58,861 bases of DNA from Helicobacter sp. 11S02629-2. GTDB taxonomy: Bacteria > Campylobacterota > Campylobacteria > Campylobacterales > Helicobacteraceae. Where the stretch lies: assembly GCF_002272875.1 (NCBI RefSeq), contig NZ_MLAN01000010.1, positions 1-58,861 on the forward strand, in the 5' to 3' direction. Shown here in pieces: positions 1 to 7,736 of the stretch. The notes under the pieces are model-generated. The model worked only from the letters and a program-made list of their open reading frames with translations, did no database searches and was not told the origin of the DNA. The position numbers and the translations under genes are program-made. The number at the start of each line of letters is the position of its first letter. The stretch's first letter is position 1.

Positions 1-1
1 T

Positions 2-1261
2 AACATAAGATATGACTACTTGCTTCACTCTCTTCCAGTAGGAGAAAGAATCTTAGTTAATGACACTAAACCTAGTGGTTTAAAGTGTGCTTATGCACTC
101 AATGTAAAAAGGGATGCTAGGCTAGATGTTACGTATAAGATGGGTGATGCTAAGGCCTTAGATTCCATATCTTTAGATAAAGATTTAGAATCTGCTTTAA
201 AAACTATAGATATAGAGATAGAAAACTTAAAGCTTTTAAAAGAGGGGCTAATAAAAGAAAGTCTAGATTCTAAGCAGCTAGAAAACTATCCTAAAGCATC
301 ACCTCTAAGCAAAGCTTTAGACTTAATTACATCTACTAAAGGCAGAGTAGTATTTACTGGTATGGGAAAGTCTGGGATCATTGCTAAAAAGATAGTCTCT
401 TCCCTTGCTTCAACTGGAACGCCATCTTTTTTCATCCACCCTAGTGAAGCAAGCCATGGAGACTTAGGCATGCTAAAAGATAAAGACTTAGTAGTAGCTA
501 TATCTAATAGTGGAGAAAGCAAAGAGTTAGTAGACGTGCTAGCTTATTGCAAAAAGTTTAGGCTTCCTTTAATCTCTATAACTAAAAACAAAGACAGCAC
601 TTTAGGCAAAGCTGGAAACGTGGTGCTAAGCCTACCTAGCGGCAAAGAAGCTTGCCCTTTAAACCTAGCACCAACCTCATCTACTACTGCTACTTTAGTC
701 TTAGGAGACATATTAACTGTAAGACTTATGGAAAGAAGAAACTTTTCTAAAGCTAAGTTTGAAAACTTCCATCCCGGTGGCAAGCTTGGCTTTTCTTTAT
801 TACAAGTTTCATCCATCATGCATAAAGATGATGCCTTGCCTTTACTTCATGAAAAAGCCAGCCTTAAAGATGCCCTCTTAGAGATGACTTTAAAGCGTCT
901 TGGCTGTGTGGGTTTTGTAAATGACTTAGGTTATCTAATAGGGATACTAACTGATGGAGACTTAAGAAGGATACTTAATAGAGACTTTTTAGATAAAGAT
1001 ATCTCTTTGCTTATGACTAAAGACCCTATAACTTTAGCTCCTACTACGCTTGTAGCTACTGCATTAGACTTAATGCAAGCTAAGGAGATAACTAGCATCT
1101 TCATATTAGAAGATAAAAAACCTATAGGTGTTATAAATATACATGATTGCCTAAAAAGCTGCGGGATAAGTGACAAGATAGGCTTTAAAGACCAAAGCCT
1201 TAATAAAGACTTAGCTAGCACAGATAAGACCTTAGATAAAGCAAGTCTAAATAAAAGCTAG
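2..1261 (+). CDS. kdsD: Arabinose-5-phosphate isomerase KdsD/KpsF, 5'-truncated fusion
   Basis: Interconverts ribulose-5-P and arabinose-5-P, the first step to Kdo for LPS or capsule; cytoplasmic. A SIS domain (FTGMGKSG, then PSEASHGDLG and ISNSGES) is followed by two CBS domains (MHKDDALPL onward and LLMTKDPITL onward), the normal KdsD order. The frame is open to the first base of the window with no stop, and no convincing start or ribosome site precedes the SIS part; the TTG at 20 is not a credible start. The first 40 or so residues (RILVNDTKPSG, AYALNVKRD) are not part of normal KdsD and look like the C-terminal end of another domain, perhaps a HAD-type phosphatase (weak recollection). Nine bases separate it from the next gene, so an operon is likely. 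KdsD assignment firm; upstream domain unidentified. Confidence 0.88.
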   Translation, partial: NIRYDYLLHSLPVGERILVNDTKPSGLKCAYALNVKRDARLDVTYKMGDAKALDSISLDKDLESALKTIDIEIENLKLLKEGLIKESLDSKQLENYPKASPLSKALDLITSTKGRVVFTGMGKSGIIAKKIVSSLASTGTPSFFIHPSEASHGDLGMLKDKDLVVAISNSGESKELVDVLAYCKKFRLPLISITKNKDSTLGKAGNVVLSLPSGKEACPLNLAPTSSTTATLVLGDILTVRLMERRNFSKAKFENFHPGGKLGFSLLQVSSIMHKDDALPLLHEKASLKDALLEMTLKRLGCVGFVNDLGYLIGILTDGDLRRILNRDFLDKDISLLMTKDPITLAPTTLVATALDLMQAKEITSIFILEDKKPIGVINIHDCLKSCGISDKIGFKDQSLNKDLASTDKTLDKASLNKS

Positions 1262-1270
1262 GACTTAGAT

Positions 1271-2527
1271 ATGAGCTTAGAAAAAAGAAAGATCTTAAAA
1301 AATATAAAAAAGCTCATAAAACCACTTTGTAATAACTGTATCTTTATGTGGCAAGCACGTGTTGATGAAAGTGATGTGCTAACTAAGACTTTTAGCATAT
1401 TAAATATAGTAGTTTATAAAAGGGTTATGAGTGAAACTTACATTAAAGACTATCAAGGACGAAGGCTAGTTAGAATCCTAGAGTTAAACAAGACCTATGA
1501 TAAAGCTATGATTAAAAAGTATGAAGATAAAGTAAAAAAGCATGATCTAGAGTTAAAAGCTTATAGTGATATCTTTATCTTTAGTTCTAATAGTGGGGAG
1601 ATATATCTTTTTTTAACCTATGTTTTAAAACCTTTTATAGAAAAAACTAACTCTAAGAATCTACTTTTTATACTAACTAAAAACTACCATATAGATATAT
1701 TAAATCTCTTAGATATTAAAGTGCCTTATATCTTAGTAGAAGATATAGGTCTTTTTTACGGAAAGATTAAAACTATAGACAAGCAAAGATTTTTTACCAT
1801 CTTTACTAGTAGCTATTTTATGAAAGTAGAAGACCTTATAAGAAACTCCAAGCTAGATAACGCCCACTACTTTGACTTAATGCTAAAACACTTAGATATA
1901 TCTAAAGATAGCTTAGATTACAAAAAAGTTAATCTTAATACTGCTTTTAGTAAAAAAGCTAAAAACGCTATGTTAGAAAAGATACAAAGCATAAACCTTA
2001 ACTTAGAAAACTTTGTAATACTAGCTCCTGAAGCAGCCTCTTGTAAAAGTATAAAGGCAAGCTTTTGGAAGGAGTTAACTAAGGCTTTAGAAGCTAAAGG
2101 CATAGATATCTTTATAAATGCAGTTCATAAAAACAGTGATATAAAACTTACTAGATACAAGCACTGCTATCTTAGCCTTAGTGAAGTCTATATGCTTGCT
2201 AGGCTTTCTCTTGGAGTAGTAGGACTAAGAAGTGGACTACTTGAAAACTTACTTCAAGCAGATGTTCCAATCTTTGCTTTATATACTAGTTTTAAAAATA
2301 GATCTCTTTTTAATGCCCTAGATTCCAAACATGTATTTGCTGGGTTTAATCTTAGCTACTTGCCAAGTGTTAATAAGTCCTTGCTTTTTGAGATGGATAT
2401 AGAAAACAAAGATGTAAGTGAGGTTGTAAAAATCATAGTTAGTGAGACAAGCTTAAAGGCAGGTGGGGATAATAATACCTCAAATAAAAATGCCAAAATG
2501 GCACTTTATGATAGCTATAGGATTTAA
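1271..2527 (+). CDS. Putative GT-B-like (GT9-like) glycosyltransferase, copy 1
   Basis: Unrecognised 418-residue protein. Its C-terminal half looks like a nucleotide-sugar-binding half of a GT9/GT-B transferase: a VILAPEAAS strand-loop, a following FWKELTKALEAKG helix, then LGVVGLRSGLLENL and VPIFALY, like the GNDSG region of heptosyltransferases. The N-terminal half has no signal peptide or membrane span. It is a clear paralogue of the next gene (PEA, FW..L, G.RSG.L, Y.SF.NR and Y/TYLP are shared in order). It starts 9 bases after kdsD behind an AGGA site and its stop overlaps the next start by one base, so the three are probably co-transcribed and may act on a surface glycan. Fold assignment is inference. 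Confidence 0.6.
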   Translation: MSLEKRKILKNIKKLIKPLCNNCIFMWQARVDESDVLTKTFSILNIVVYKRVMSETYIKDYQGRRLVRILELNKTYDKAMIKKYEDKVKKHDLELKAYSDIFIFSSNSGEIYLFLTYVLKPFIEKTNSKNLLFILTKNYHIDILNLLDIKVPYILVEDIGLFYGKIKTIDKQRFFTIFTSSYFMKVEDLIRNSKLDNAHYFDLMLKHLDISKDSLDYKKVNLNTAFSKKAKNAMLEKIQSINLNLENFVILAPEAASCKSIKASFWKELTKALEAKGIDIFINAVHKNSDIKLTRYKHCYLSLSEVYMLARLSLGVVGLRSGLLENLLQADVPIFALYTSFKNRSLFNALDSKHVFAGFNLSYLPSVNKSLLFEMDIENKDVSEVVKIIVSETSLKAGGDNNTSNKNAKMALYDSYRI

Positions 2528-3711
2528 TGGTGGATAAGACAGTAAAGTTTTTAGGCTTTAAGATATATACTCGTCTTTTTGATGACCATAAGTATAAGGA
2601 AAGCTTTTTTGGTGGGCTTTTCACCAAAACACTACATTTCAAAAACCTATTTCTTATTTATAGACTATTTGGAATCAAATGTTGTCGTGTGGAGTTTCAC
2701 CTTGGTAATAAATATGCTAATTTTAAATTTTTTAGATTCTATACTGGAAAGTCTTCTTCATTTTTACTCCAGCTAGTTGCAAGTTTTGTAAGACAAAAAT
2801 TTGATTTTGATAAATTAGACATAATAGCTTTATTTACAAAGTCTGGAGAAACATTCTTATTGCTCTCTCACCTAGAAAAATACATGCAAATTAGCAACAT
2901 AAGTAATCCAGTCTTTATATCAACCTCAGAGTATTATCGATATCTAATTAGCATGTTTTATCCACAAGCTAGATTCTTAAAAGTACCAAATATCTTTTTT
3001 GAACTACAAATTAGCCCTATAAAAAAGCAAGTCTTAAAAGATGGTATAACAAGATATTTTAACTTCCTTCCTCATAGTCACTTTGTAGATTTAGAATCCA
3101 AACTTTGTCAAGGAGAGCAAAAAAACTTTGTCACAGAAGTTAAAAATACCTTAAATCTGCAAAGCCCAATCTACAAAAAACCTACAATATTAAATAACTC
3201 AGTAAATAACGCCATACTCAAAATGCACACTTTAAGTCTCAATGCAAAATTCATCTTCATCTCACCAGAAGCTAAATCAAACTTAAGTGTATCACCAGAG
3301 TTTTGGATAAAACTATCAAAAGCTTTTTTAATACAAGGATATGACGTAGTCTTTAATGTAATGGCAAATAGTGAGTGCAATAGCTATGGAAAAACTTGCT
3401 TTTTACAAATAGATGAAGCTAGATATGTAGCAAGCAAGGCAGAGTGTGTAATAGGCGTAAGAAGTGGTTTTTTAGATGTTGTAGGAAATAGTGCTAAAGA
3501 GATACATGCCATATATAAATCTTTTACTAATAGATACGAATTAAAGGACTTAGAATCCAGCATAGTAATTGATGCCTTTAGTCTTACATACTTGCCAGAT
3601 ATGGAAAACACCAAAGTGTATGAATATGATGCTGAAAGCCTAAAAGAAAAAGAAATACTAGAGCTTGTGATTAAAAGAATCTTACATAAAGAGCATAAAA
3701 CAAAACTATAA
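2527..3711 (+). CDS. Putative GT-B-like (GT9-like) glycosyltransferase, copy 2
   Basis: 394-residue paralogue of the preceding gene, beginning on the last A of its TAA stop (TAATG), an arrangement for translational coupling. The shared C-terminal half shows FISPEAKSN, FWIKLSKAFLIQGYDV, ECVIGVRSGFLDVVGN and AIYKSFTNR. The N-terminal 80 residues are basic and rich in Phe and Lys (KFLGFKIYTRLF, LFLIYRLFGIKCC), which could sit on the inner face of the membrane; there is no clear transmembrane segment. Function is not known; linkage to kdsD suggests LPS or other surface polysaccharide assembly. Six bases after its stop begins an AAAGGA site with a 13-codon GTG frame, possibly the relic of a third gene. 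Confidence 0.6.
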   Translation: MVDKTVKFLGFKIYTRLFDDHKYKESFFGGLFTKTLHFKNLFLIYRLFGIKCCRVEFHLGNKYANFKFFRFYTGKSSSFLLQLVASFVRQKFDFDKLDIIALFTKSGETFLLLSHLEKYMQISNISNPVFISTSEYYRYLISMFYPQARFLKVPNIFFELQISPIKKQVLKDGITRYFNFLPHSHFVDLESKLCQGEQKNFVTEVKNTLNLQSPIYKKPTILNNSVNNAILKMHTLSLNAKFIFISPEAKSNLSVSPEFWIKLSKAFLIQGYDVVFNVMANSECNSYGKTCFLQIDEARYVASKAECVIGVRSGFLDVVGNSAKEIHAIYKSFTNRYELKDLESSIVIDAFSLTYLPDMENTKVYEYDAESLKEKEILELVIKRILHKEHKTKL

Positions 3712-4000
3712 AAGGAAAGCAGTGAAAATACTATTAAAAAGAGTACTTAAAGCAAACTAAGTAATCACATCATAGTTTAGCACTTCCCTTGTGGTTATTA
3801 TCAAACTCCAATCTAGTGCATCTAAGGCATAATAATCTGTACTAATCTTAAAAATATTAGATTCTAAAATATAAAGGGGGGATTTTATAAGGCTTTGCTT
3901 CCTTTGATGGCTAGGGTCTTTAAAAGACCTCTAAACTATCAAAGTCACAAAAAGAAAGTTTTAAAAGCTTAAATCACGCCTTTAAACTCTTACATCAAAC
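3712..4000. other. Intergenic stretch with possible gene remnants and a nested hairpin
   Basis: Holds (i) an AAAGGA site followed by a 13-codon frame from GTG 3721 to TAA 3760; (ii) on the minus strand a 56-codon stop-free stretch, 3757-3926, with coding-like composition at its C-terminal end (ALDALDWSLIITTREVLNYD) but no start codon; (iii) a run of six G at 3876-3881 within that stretch; (iv) a nested inverted repeat at 3902-3944. It could be debris of a lost surface-sugar gene between the glycosyltransferases and flaA. No intact gene is claimed. Confidence 0.3.
3902..3944. repeat. Nested inverted repeat downstream of flaA
   Basis: Outer arms CTTTGAT (3902-3908) and ATCAAAG (3938-3944) enclose inner arms GGTCTT and AAGACC (3915-3929). 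It lies between the convergent glycosyltransferase and flaA ends. No clear T-run follows on either strand, so terminator function is only possible. Confidence 0.4.
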
Positions 4001-5539
4001 TTACTGACCTAGTAGTCTTAAGATGTTTTGTTGAGTAGCGTTAGCTTGACTCATAGCAAAAGCACCAGATTGAGCAAGGATGTTGAATTTAGAGAAGTTA
4101 GCACTTTCTTGAGCGAAGTCTACATCTCTTATACCACTTTCAGCAGCTTTTACATTCACTTGAGTAACACTTATGTTGTTAACTGTACTTATCATTTGAC
4201 CTTGTACAGAACCAAGATCAGCTCTAATCTTATCTAACATCTTAGTAGCAGACTCAGCTATATCCATAACAACCATAGCACCTCTAAGAGTTGTAACACC
4301 AGCACCTAAAGAGTGGTTACCACTAGCCATAACAGCGTTATAGTTAGCACCACTTGCAGACTTAACAGAAGCGTTAAAATCACCCATAGTATCTCTTAGG
4401 TTTACAACAGTTTCAGCAACTTTTCCATCACCAAAACCTATAGCACCATAGCCACCTTTAGCATCAGCAGCAGAAGCTACGATGATATCTCTTGCATCTA
4501 GTCTAGTTAGACTTAGTCTTCCGTAGTTAGTAGAACCTTTAGTAAGCTCTTGACCACCGTTGACTGATTCTATGGCCATAGGACCTTCTTTCTTATCACC
4601 AGCAGCAGTTTTTAGATCTATACCTCTTCCGTCTATACTTCTTAGGTTTAGTCTACCTTGTGCATCTGTGTAAGCTTCAACACCAGTTTGATCACTTACT
4701 TGATTGAAAGCTTGAACTAATCTACCATCAGAGTCAGCAGCTTTTATACCTACAAGATCTCCTATAGTTACGCCATTTAGCACTACATCGTTTAAAGAAC
4801 CAGACTTGATAGCAGCATCAGAAGTTGTTACAACATTAGCAGTAGCCCTAACTCCTGTTTTATCAGAAGACTTATTGATAACTTCAGCTAGCACACCAAG
4901 ACCTGTACCCACAGAGTGAGAGATCTTAACTGATTCTAGTTTTACGTTGTTAGTACCATCTACGTTTTTAAAAGTGATATTAGCAACGCTAGCAGCAGTG
5001 ATCAAAGATCCAGTTTCTACTCTTACTTGACCTATCTTATCACTAGTTGTAGAACCTATTGAAGCTTTAATGCTTTCATTAGAGTAAGCACCTACTTGGA
5101 ACTCTTTATTAGTAAAAGAACCAGATAGCAACTTTTGACCATTAAAGCTTGTAGTGTTTCCGATTTGATCAAGACCTTGTATAAGTCTAGTGATGTCACT
5201 TTGGATAGCCTTTCTAGATTGCGTAGTTTGACCATCTTGTGCAGCTTGAGTAGCTTTAACTTTGATAGTATCTAGAATCTTTAACTGCTCATCCATAGCT
5301 TTATCAGCTATTTGTATGATACCCATAGCATCATTGGTGTTACTTATAGCTTGACCTAAAGAGCTAGCTTGACCTCTCAAACTATCTGCGATTGTCATAC
5401 CAGAAGCATCATCTGCTGCTTTGTTTATCCTAAGACCTGAGCTTAACTTTTCAAGAGAATCTTTAAGACCTCTTTGAGTAGCAACTGCGTTGACGTGTGA
5501 GTTTAATGCGTTAATATTTGTATTGACTTCAAAAGCCAT
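4001..5539 (-). CDS. flaA: Major flagellin FlaA
   Basis: Structural subunit of the flagellar filament, exported by the flagellar type III apparatus; 512 residues, the usual Helicobacter FlaA length. The N-terminal D0/D1 region begins [16 protein letters not shown] and continues [19 protein letters not shown]; the C-terminal D1/D0 region ends [13 protein letters not shown]; the centre carries the FlaA-type [19 protein letters not shown]. FlaA rather than FlaB is supported by the MAF start and by a sigma-28-like site upstream (5591-5615). An AAGGAG site lies 7-8 bases before the ATG. It is probably monocistronic, 135 bases downstream of flgH on the same strand. A second flagellin, flaB, is 10 kb away on the same strand. 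Confidence 0.97.
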   Translation of the reverse strand: MAFEVNTNINALNSHVNAVATQRGLKDSLEKLSSGLRINKAADDASGMTIADSLRGQASSLGQAISNTNDAMGIIQIADKAMDEQLKILDTIKVKATQAAQDGQTTQSRKAIQSDITRLIQGLDQIGNTTSFNGQKLLSGSFTNKEFQVGAYSNESIKASIGSTTSDKIGQVRVETGSLITAASVANITFKNVDGTNNVKLESVKISHSVGTGLGVLAEVINKSSDKTGVRATANVVTTSDAAIKSGSLNDVVLNGVTIGDLVGIKAADSDGRLVQAFNQVSDQTGVEAYTDAQGRLNLRSIDGRGIDLKTAAGDKKEGPMAIESVNGGQELTKGSTNYGRLSLTRLDARDIIVASAADAKGGYGAIGFGDGKVAETVVNLRDTMGDFNASVKSASGANYNAVMASGNHSLGAGVTTLRGAMVVMDIAESATKMLDKIRADLGSVQGQMISTVNNISVTQVNVKAAESGIRDVDFAQESANFSKFNILAQSGAFAMSQANATQQNILRLLGQ

Positions 5540-5590
5540 CTTTCACTCCTTGTGATTTTTACCCAAGGCATCCTTGCCCGGTTGAAATAG

Positions 5591-5615
5591 ATATCGGCTT
5601 TTTTTAAAACCTTTA
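5591..5615 (-). promoter_or_regulatory. Sigma-28 (FliA) promoter of flaA
   Basis: On the minus strand TAAAGGTT, a 9-base spacer, then GCCGATAT, close to the FliA consensus TAAAGTTT/GCCGATAA; the spacer is shorter than the usual 11. It lies about 50 bases upstream of the flaA start, as expected for the major flagellin of Helicobacter. Confidence 0.75.
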
Positions 5616-5673
5616 AATATTTTTTATCTTTTTAGAGTGAATATTTTTAAAAATCATCTTGTGTATGTTTGTC

Positions 5674-6381
5674 TTAGTAAGGCCAAGCAGATTCAACAGC
5701 GTCTTCTGTAGGCTTCATCTTAGTAGTATCACTAGCTTTGCCAACAGTCACAAAAGAGATCTTAGAATCTGAAATGTACTTACTATCGATAGTATTTTGG
5801 CGGGCTATGTCATAAGGTCTTATCACGCCACTTATCTGAAATATCTGCTTTTCACCATCTACTAACATCTCTTTTTTACCATATATGAAGTAGTTACCAT
5901 TTTGCATGACTTTTAAAATCCTTGCTGTAACTGTAAGGCTAAGATTCCCAGAGTTAGAAGTTGAGCCTCCTCCTGTAAAGTTTGAAGTGTTATTAGCCTT
6001 ATTTAAGGTGTAGTTATTTTGATCATTTAGGTACTGAGTGTTAGCCCTTTGCTGTGCATCTGTGCCGTTATAGACAAGTTGGGGTGGAGTTATATTGCCT
6101 CCACTTGCACCATTATACTTTTTAGATGTGTCAAACTTTGAGCTACTAGTCTCATTAACAAGCACTGTTATTAAGTCATCTGGCTTCATAGCGCGTCTAT
6201 CAGCAAAAAGTGGTCTATCTCCTTGACCAAAAAGAGATCCGGGCTTACTGATCTCAGGTACAAAGTCTTTATCTGGCATCTCTTCTACGTATCTTGGTGG
6301 GTTTAGATTAATCTCTGGCTCATAGGCTAAAAGACGCACTAAGGCTGCTAATGCTACCAGCATAAGAAGAACTTTTTTCAT
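5674..6381 (-). CDS. flgH: Flagellar L-ring protein FlgH
   Basis: Forms the outer-membrane L-ring of the flagellar basal body. 235 residues from the ATG at 6381, which has GGATG upstream and begins a signal peptide (MKKVLLMLVALAALVRLLA); an upstream in-frame ATG at 6441 would run through the sigma-54 site and has no signal peptide. Family marks: GSLFGQGDRPLFADRRA, DLITVLVNETSSS, LTVTARILKV, GNYFIYGKKEMLVDGE, QISGVIRPYDI. Odd: FlgH is normally a lipoprotein, but the residue after LLA is Tyr20, not Cys (codon TAT at 6322-6324; TGT would give LLAC). Either the anchor is absent or the base is a mutation or error. Expression is likely sigma-54 dependent (6412-6429). Confidence 0.93.
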   Translation of the reverse strand: MKKVLLMLVALAALVRLLAYEPEINLNPPRYVEEMPDKDFVPEISKPGSLFGQGDRPLFADRRAMKPDDLITVLVNETSSSKFDTSKKYNGASGGNITPPQLVYNGTDAQQRANTQYLNDQNNYTLNKANNTSNFTGGGSTSNSGNLSLTVTARILKVMQNGNYFIYGKKEMLVDGEKQIFQISGVIRPYDIARQNTIDSKYISDSKISFVTVGKASDTTKMKPTEDAVESAWPY

Positions 6382-6411
6382 AACACATCCTTGTTTTAGA
6401 TGTATAATAAA

Positions 6412-6429
6412 AAGCAAATCACATTCCAA
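6412..6429 (-). promoter_or_regulatory. Sigma-54 (RpoN) promoter of flgH
   Basis: Minus strand TTGGAATGTGATTTGCTT: GG and GC are separated by exactly ten bases, the RpoN -24/-12 pattern. It differs from the flaB site (17036-17053) at only four positions. It lies 31 bases upstream of the flgH ATG and inside the leader of the divergent yqeY gene. Confidence 0.85.
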
Positions 6430-6441
6430 AGGATGAAACAC

Positions 6442-6882
6442 ATGACTTTAAAGGCTAAAATTTTAGAAGATATAAAACAAGCCATGATAAGCAAAGATGC
6501 ACAAAAAAGAGACGCACTAAGGATGATAAGTGCAAACATCAAGCAAGTTGAAGTAGACCAAAGAGTAGAAGCAGATGACGCTTTAGTCTTAGGCTTGCTA
6601 AAAACAACTGCTAAACAAAGACAAGATGCAATTGATAGCTACAAAAAAGCTGGGCGTGAAGACCTAGCACAAAAAGAAGAGTATGAACTAAAACTTATAG
6701 AATCTTATATGCCAGCCCAGCTAAGTGATGATGAGCTAAAAGCAAAGATAGAAGAGATCATAAAACAAGTTGGTGCTACTAGCTTAAAAGACCTAGGTGC
6801 TGTTATGAAAGAAACTAAGGCTTTAAGCGATGTAGCAAGTGGGAAAAGAATCTCAGAGTGCGTTAAAAATCTTTTAAGCTAA
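6442..6882 (+). CDS. yqeY: YqeY/GatB-related (Asn/Gln amidotransferase-like) domain protein
   Basis: 146 residues from ATG 6442 (MTLKAKILEDIKQAM), preceded by AAAGGATG; an in-frame ATG at 6400 is rejected because the flgH sigma-54 site lies between the two. It is YqeY-like throughout: KRDALRMISANIKQVEVD, then an all-helical tail (IESYMPAQLSDDELKAKIEE, LGAVMKETKA) like the tRNA-binding tail of GatB. The role in bacteria is unclear; association with tRNA-dependent amidation is assumed from the domain only. It is divergent from flgH and followed by a strong hairpin at 6945-6976. Confidence 0.85.
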   Translation: MTLKAKILEDIKQAMISKDAQKRDALRMISANIKQVEVDQRVEADDALVLGLLKTTAKQRQDAIDSYKKAGREDLAQKEEYELKLIESYMPAQLSDDELKAKIEEIIKQVGATSLKDLGAVMKETKALSDVASGKRISECVKNLLS

Positions 6883-6944
6883 CTTATAAATACTAACAAA
6901 AAAAGCATTTCGCCACTTCCTAAAAGCCAACTCAAACAATTATC

Positions 6945-6976
6945 ATCTACTAAGATAAGCCATTATCTTAGTAGAT
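6945..6976. terminator. Perfect 14-bp hairpin between convergent genes
   Basis: ATCTACTAAGATAA (6945-6958) and its exact reverse complement (6963-6976) flank a GCCA loop. It lies between the 3' ends of yqeY and the 82-codon flagellar gene, so a bidirectional terminator is the simplest reading. The U-tract is weak (GTTTT begins five bases after the stem on the + strand). Confidence 0.65.
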
Positions 6977-7064
6977 AGAAGTTTTAGCTAATTTAAGCCG
7001 CTTAAGTAGCAAGTGTAAAAATTAAATTATTAAAATTAATGTAAAAACCATTTCAAAGAAGCAT

Positions 7065-7313
7065 CTATTTAAAAAACTTCTTAGCTTGCTTCATCTTATC
7101 TAGATTAGCCTTTGTGAGGGCTTTTTCATCTTCTAGCAAGTTTATGGCTTCTTTTATTAGATTAAGAACTATATTTAGATTCTCTAAAGCTGTGTCATCT
7201 TTTAAGTTAGGGAGGTTTTGTGTTAACTCAAAGGCTTTTTTGGAATCTTTTTCTAAGAGGGCTACCTTCATGCTATCTATCCATGAACTAATGTCTATAG
7301 AATCTTCACTCAC
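7065..7313 (-). CDS. Small helical protein downstream of fliS, possible FliT-like chaperone
   Basis: 82 residues, acidic then basic and almost wholly helical (LEKDSKKAFELTQNLPNL, LNIVLNLIKEAINLLEDE, ANLDKMKQAKKFF). It lies 33 bases after fliS as the last gene of the flaG-fliD-fliS run, the position of fliT in enterobacteria and of a small uncharacterised gene after fliS in Campylobacter. Size, helicity and position suggest an export chaperone, but I see no decisive motif. Function is inference. Confidence 0.75.
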   Translation of the reverse strand: MSEDSIDISSWIDSMKVALLEKDSKKAFELTQNLPNLKDDTALENLNIVLNLIKEAINLLEDEKALTKANLDKMKQAKKFFK

Positions 7314-7346
7314 TATCTATAAACCTCTCACCCTTTAATCATAAAC

Positions 7347-7727
7347 CTATCTTAACTCTTCTTGGTGGATCTCACGCCACGCTTCAAGTAAACCTCTAGT
7401 AACTTTTACTACTATATCTATCTTTTCTACATCATCTTCCATATTTGCTTGAGTTAGCGTTTTTATCTGATGGGTATAAAGTCCAGTTAGATATACTGCT
7501 ACCTCACCACCTCTTTCATAATCAAGCACATTTAAAAGCTCAGTAAAGATATCTACAGTTCTGTTTATGTAGTAGATCTTTTTTTCTATGTCTTCATCTT
7601 CTATATGGCGTCTTGCCTGTCCTAGAAAGCGAAGGATGCCTTCATAAAGCATTTCTATTAGCTTAGAAGGACTTTCTACATTAATAGAGTTTTGTCTATA
7701 CATGCTATAAGCATTCATTGCACGCAT
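7347..7727 (-). CDS. fliS: Flagellin export chaperone FliS
   Basis: 126 residues, typical FliS. It binds the C-terminal D0 region of flagellin in the cytoplasm and prevents premature polymerisation. The N-terminus shows AYSMYRQNSINVESPSKLI then LYEGILRFL, the hallmark FliS start; helices with IEKKIYYINRTVDIFTELL and LDYERGGEVAVYLTGLY follow. It starts 9 bases after the fliD stop and so is translationally close to the capping protein. Both client flagellins are encoded in this window. Confidence 0.95.
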   Translation of the reverse strand: MRAMNAYSMYRQNSINVESPSKLIEMLYEGILRFLGQARRHIEDEDIEKKIYYINRTVDIFTELLNVLDYERGGEVAVYLTGLYTHQIKTLTQANMEDDVEKIDIVVKVTRGLLEAWREIHQEELR

Positions 7728-7736
7728 AAGTACTCC

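Noticed and set aside
20-22. TTG as the start of kdsD
   Set aside because: The frame is open to the left edge and the residues before the SIS domain are ordered protein, so the gene is truncated by the window rather than starting here.
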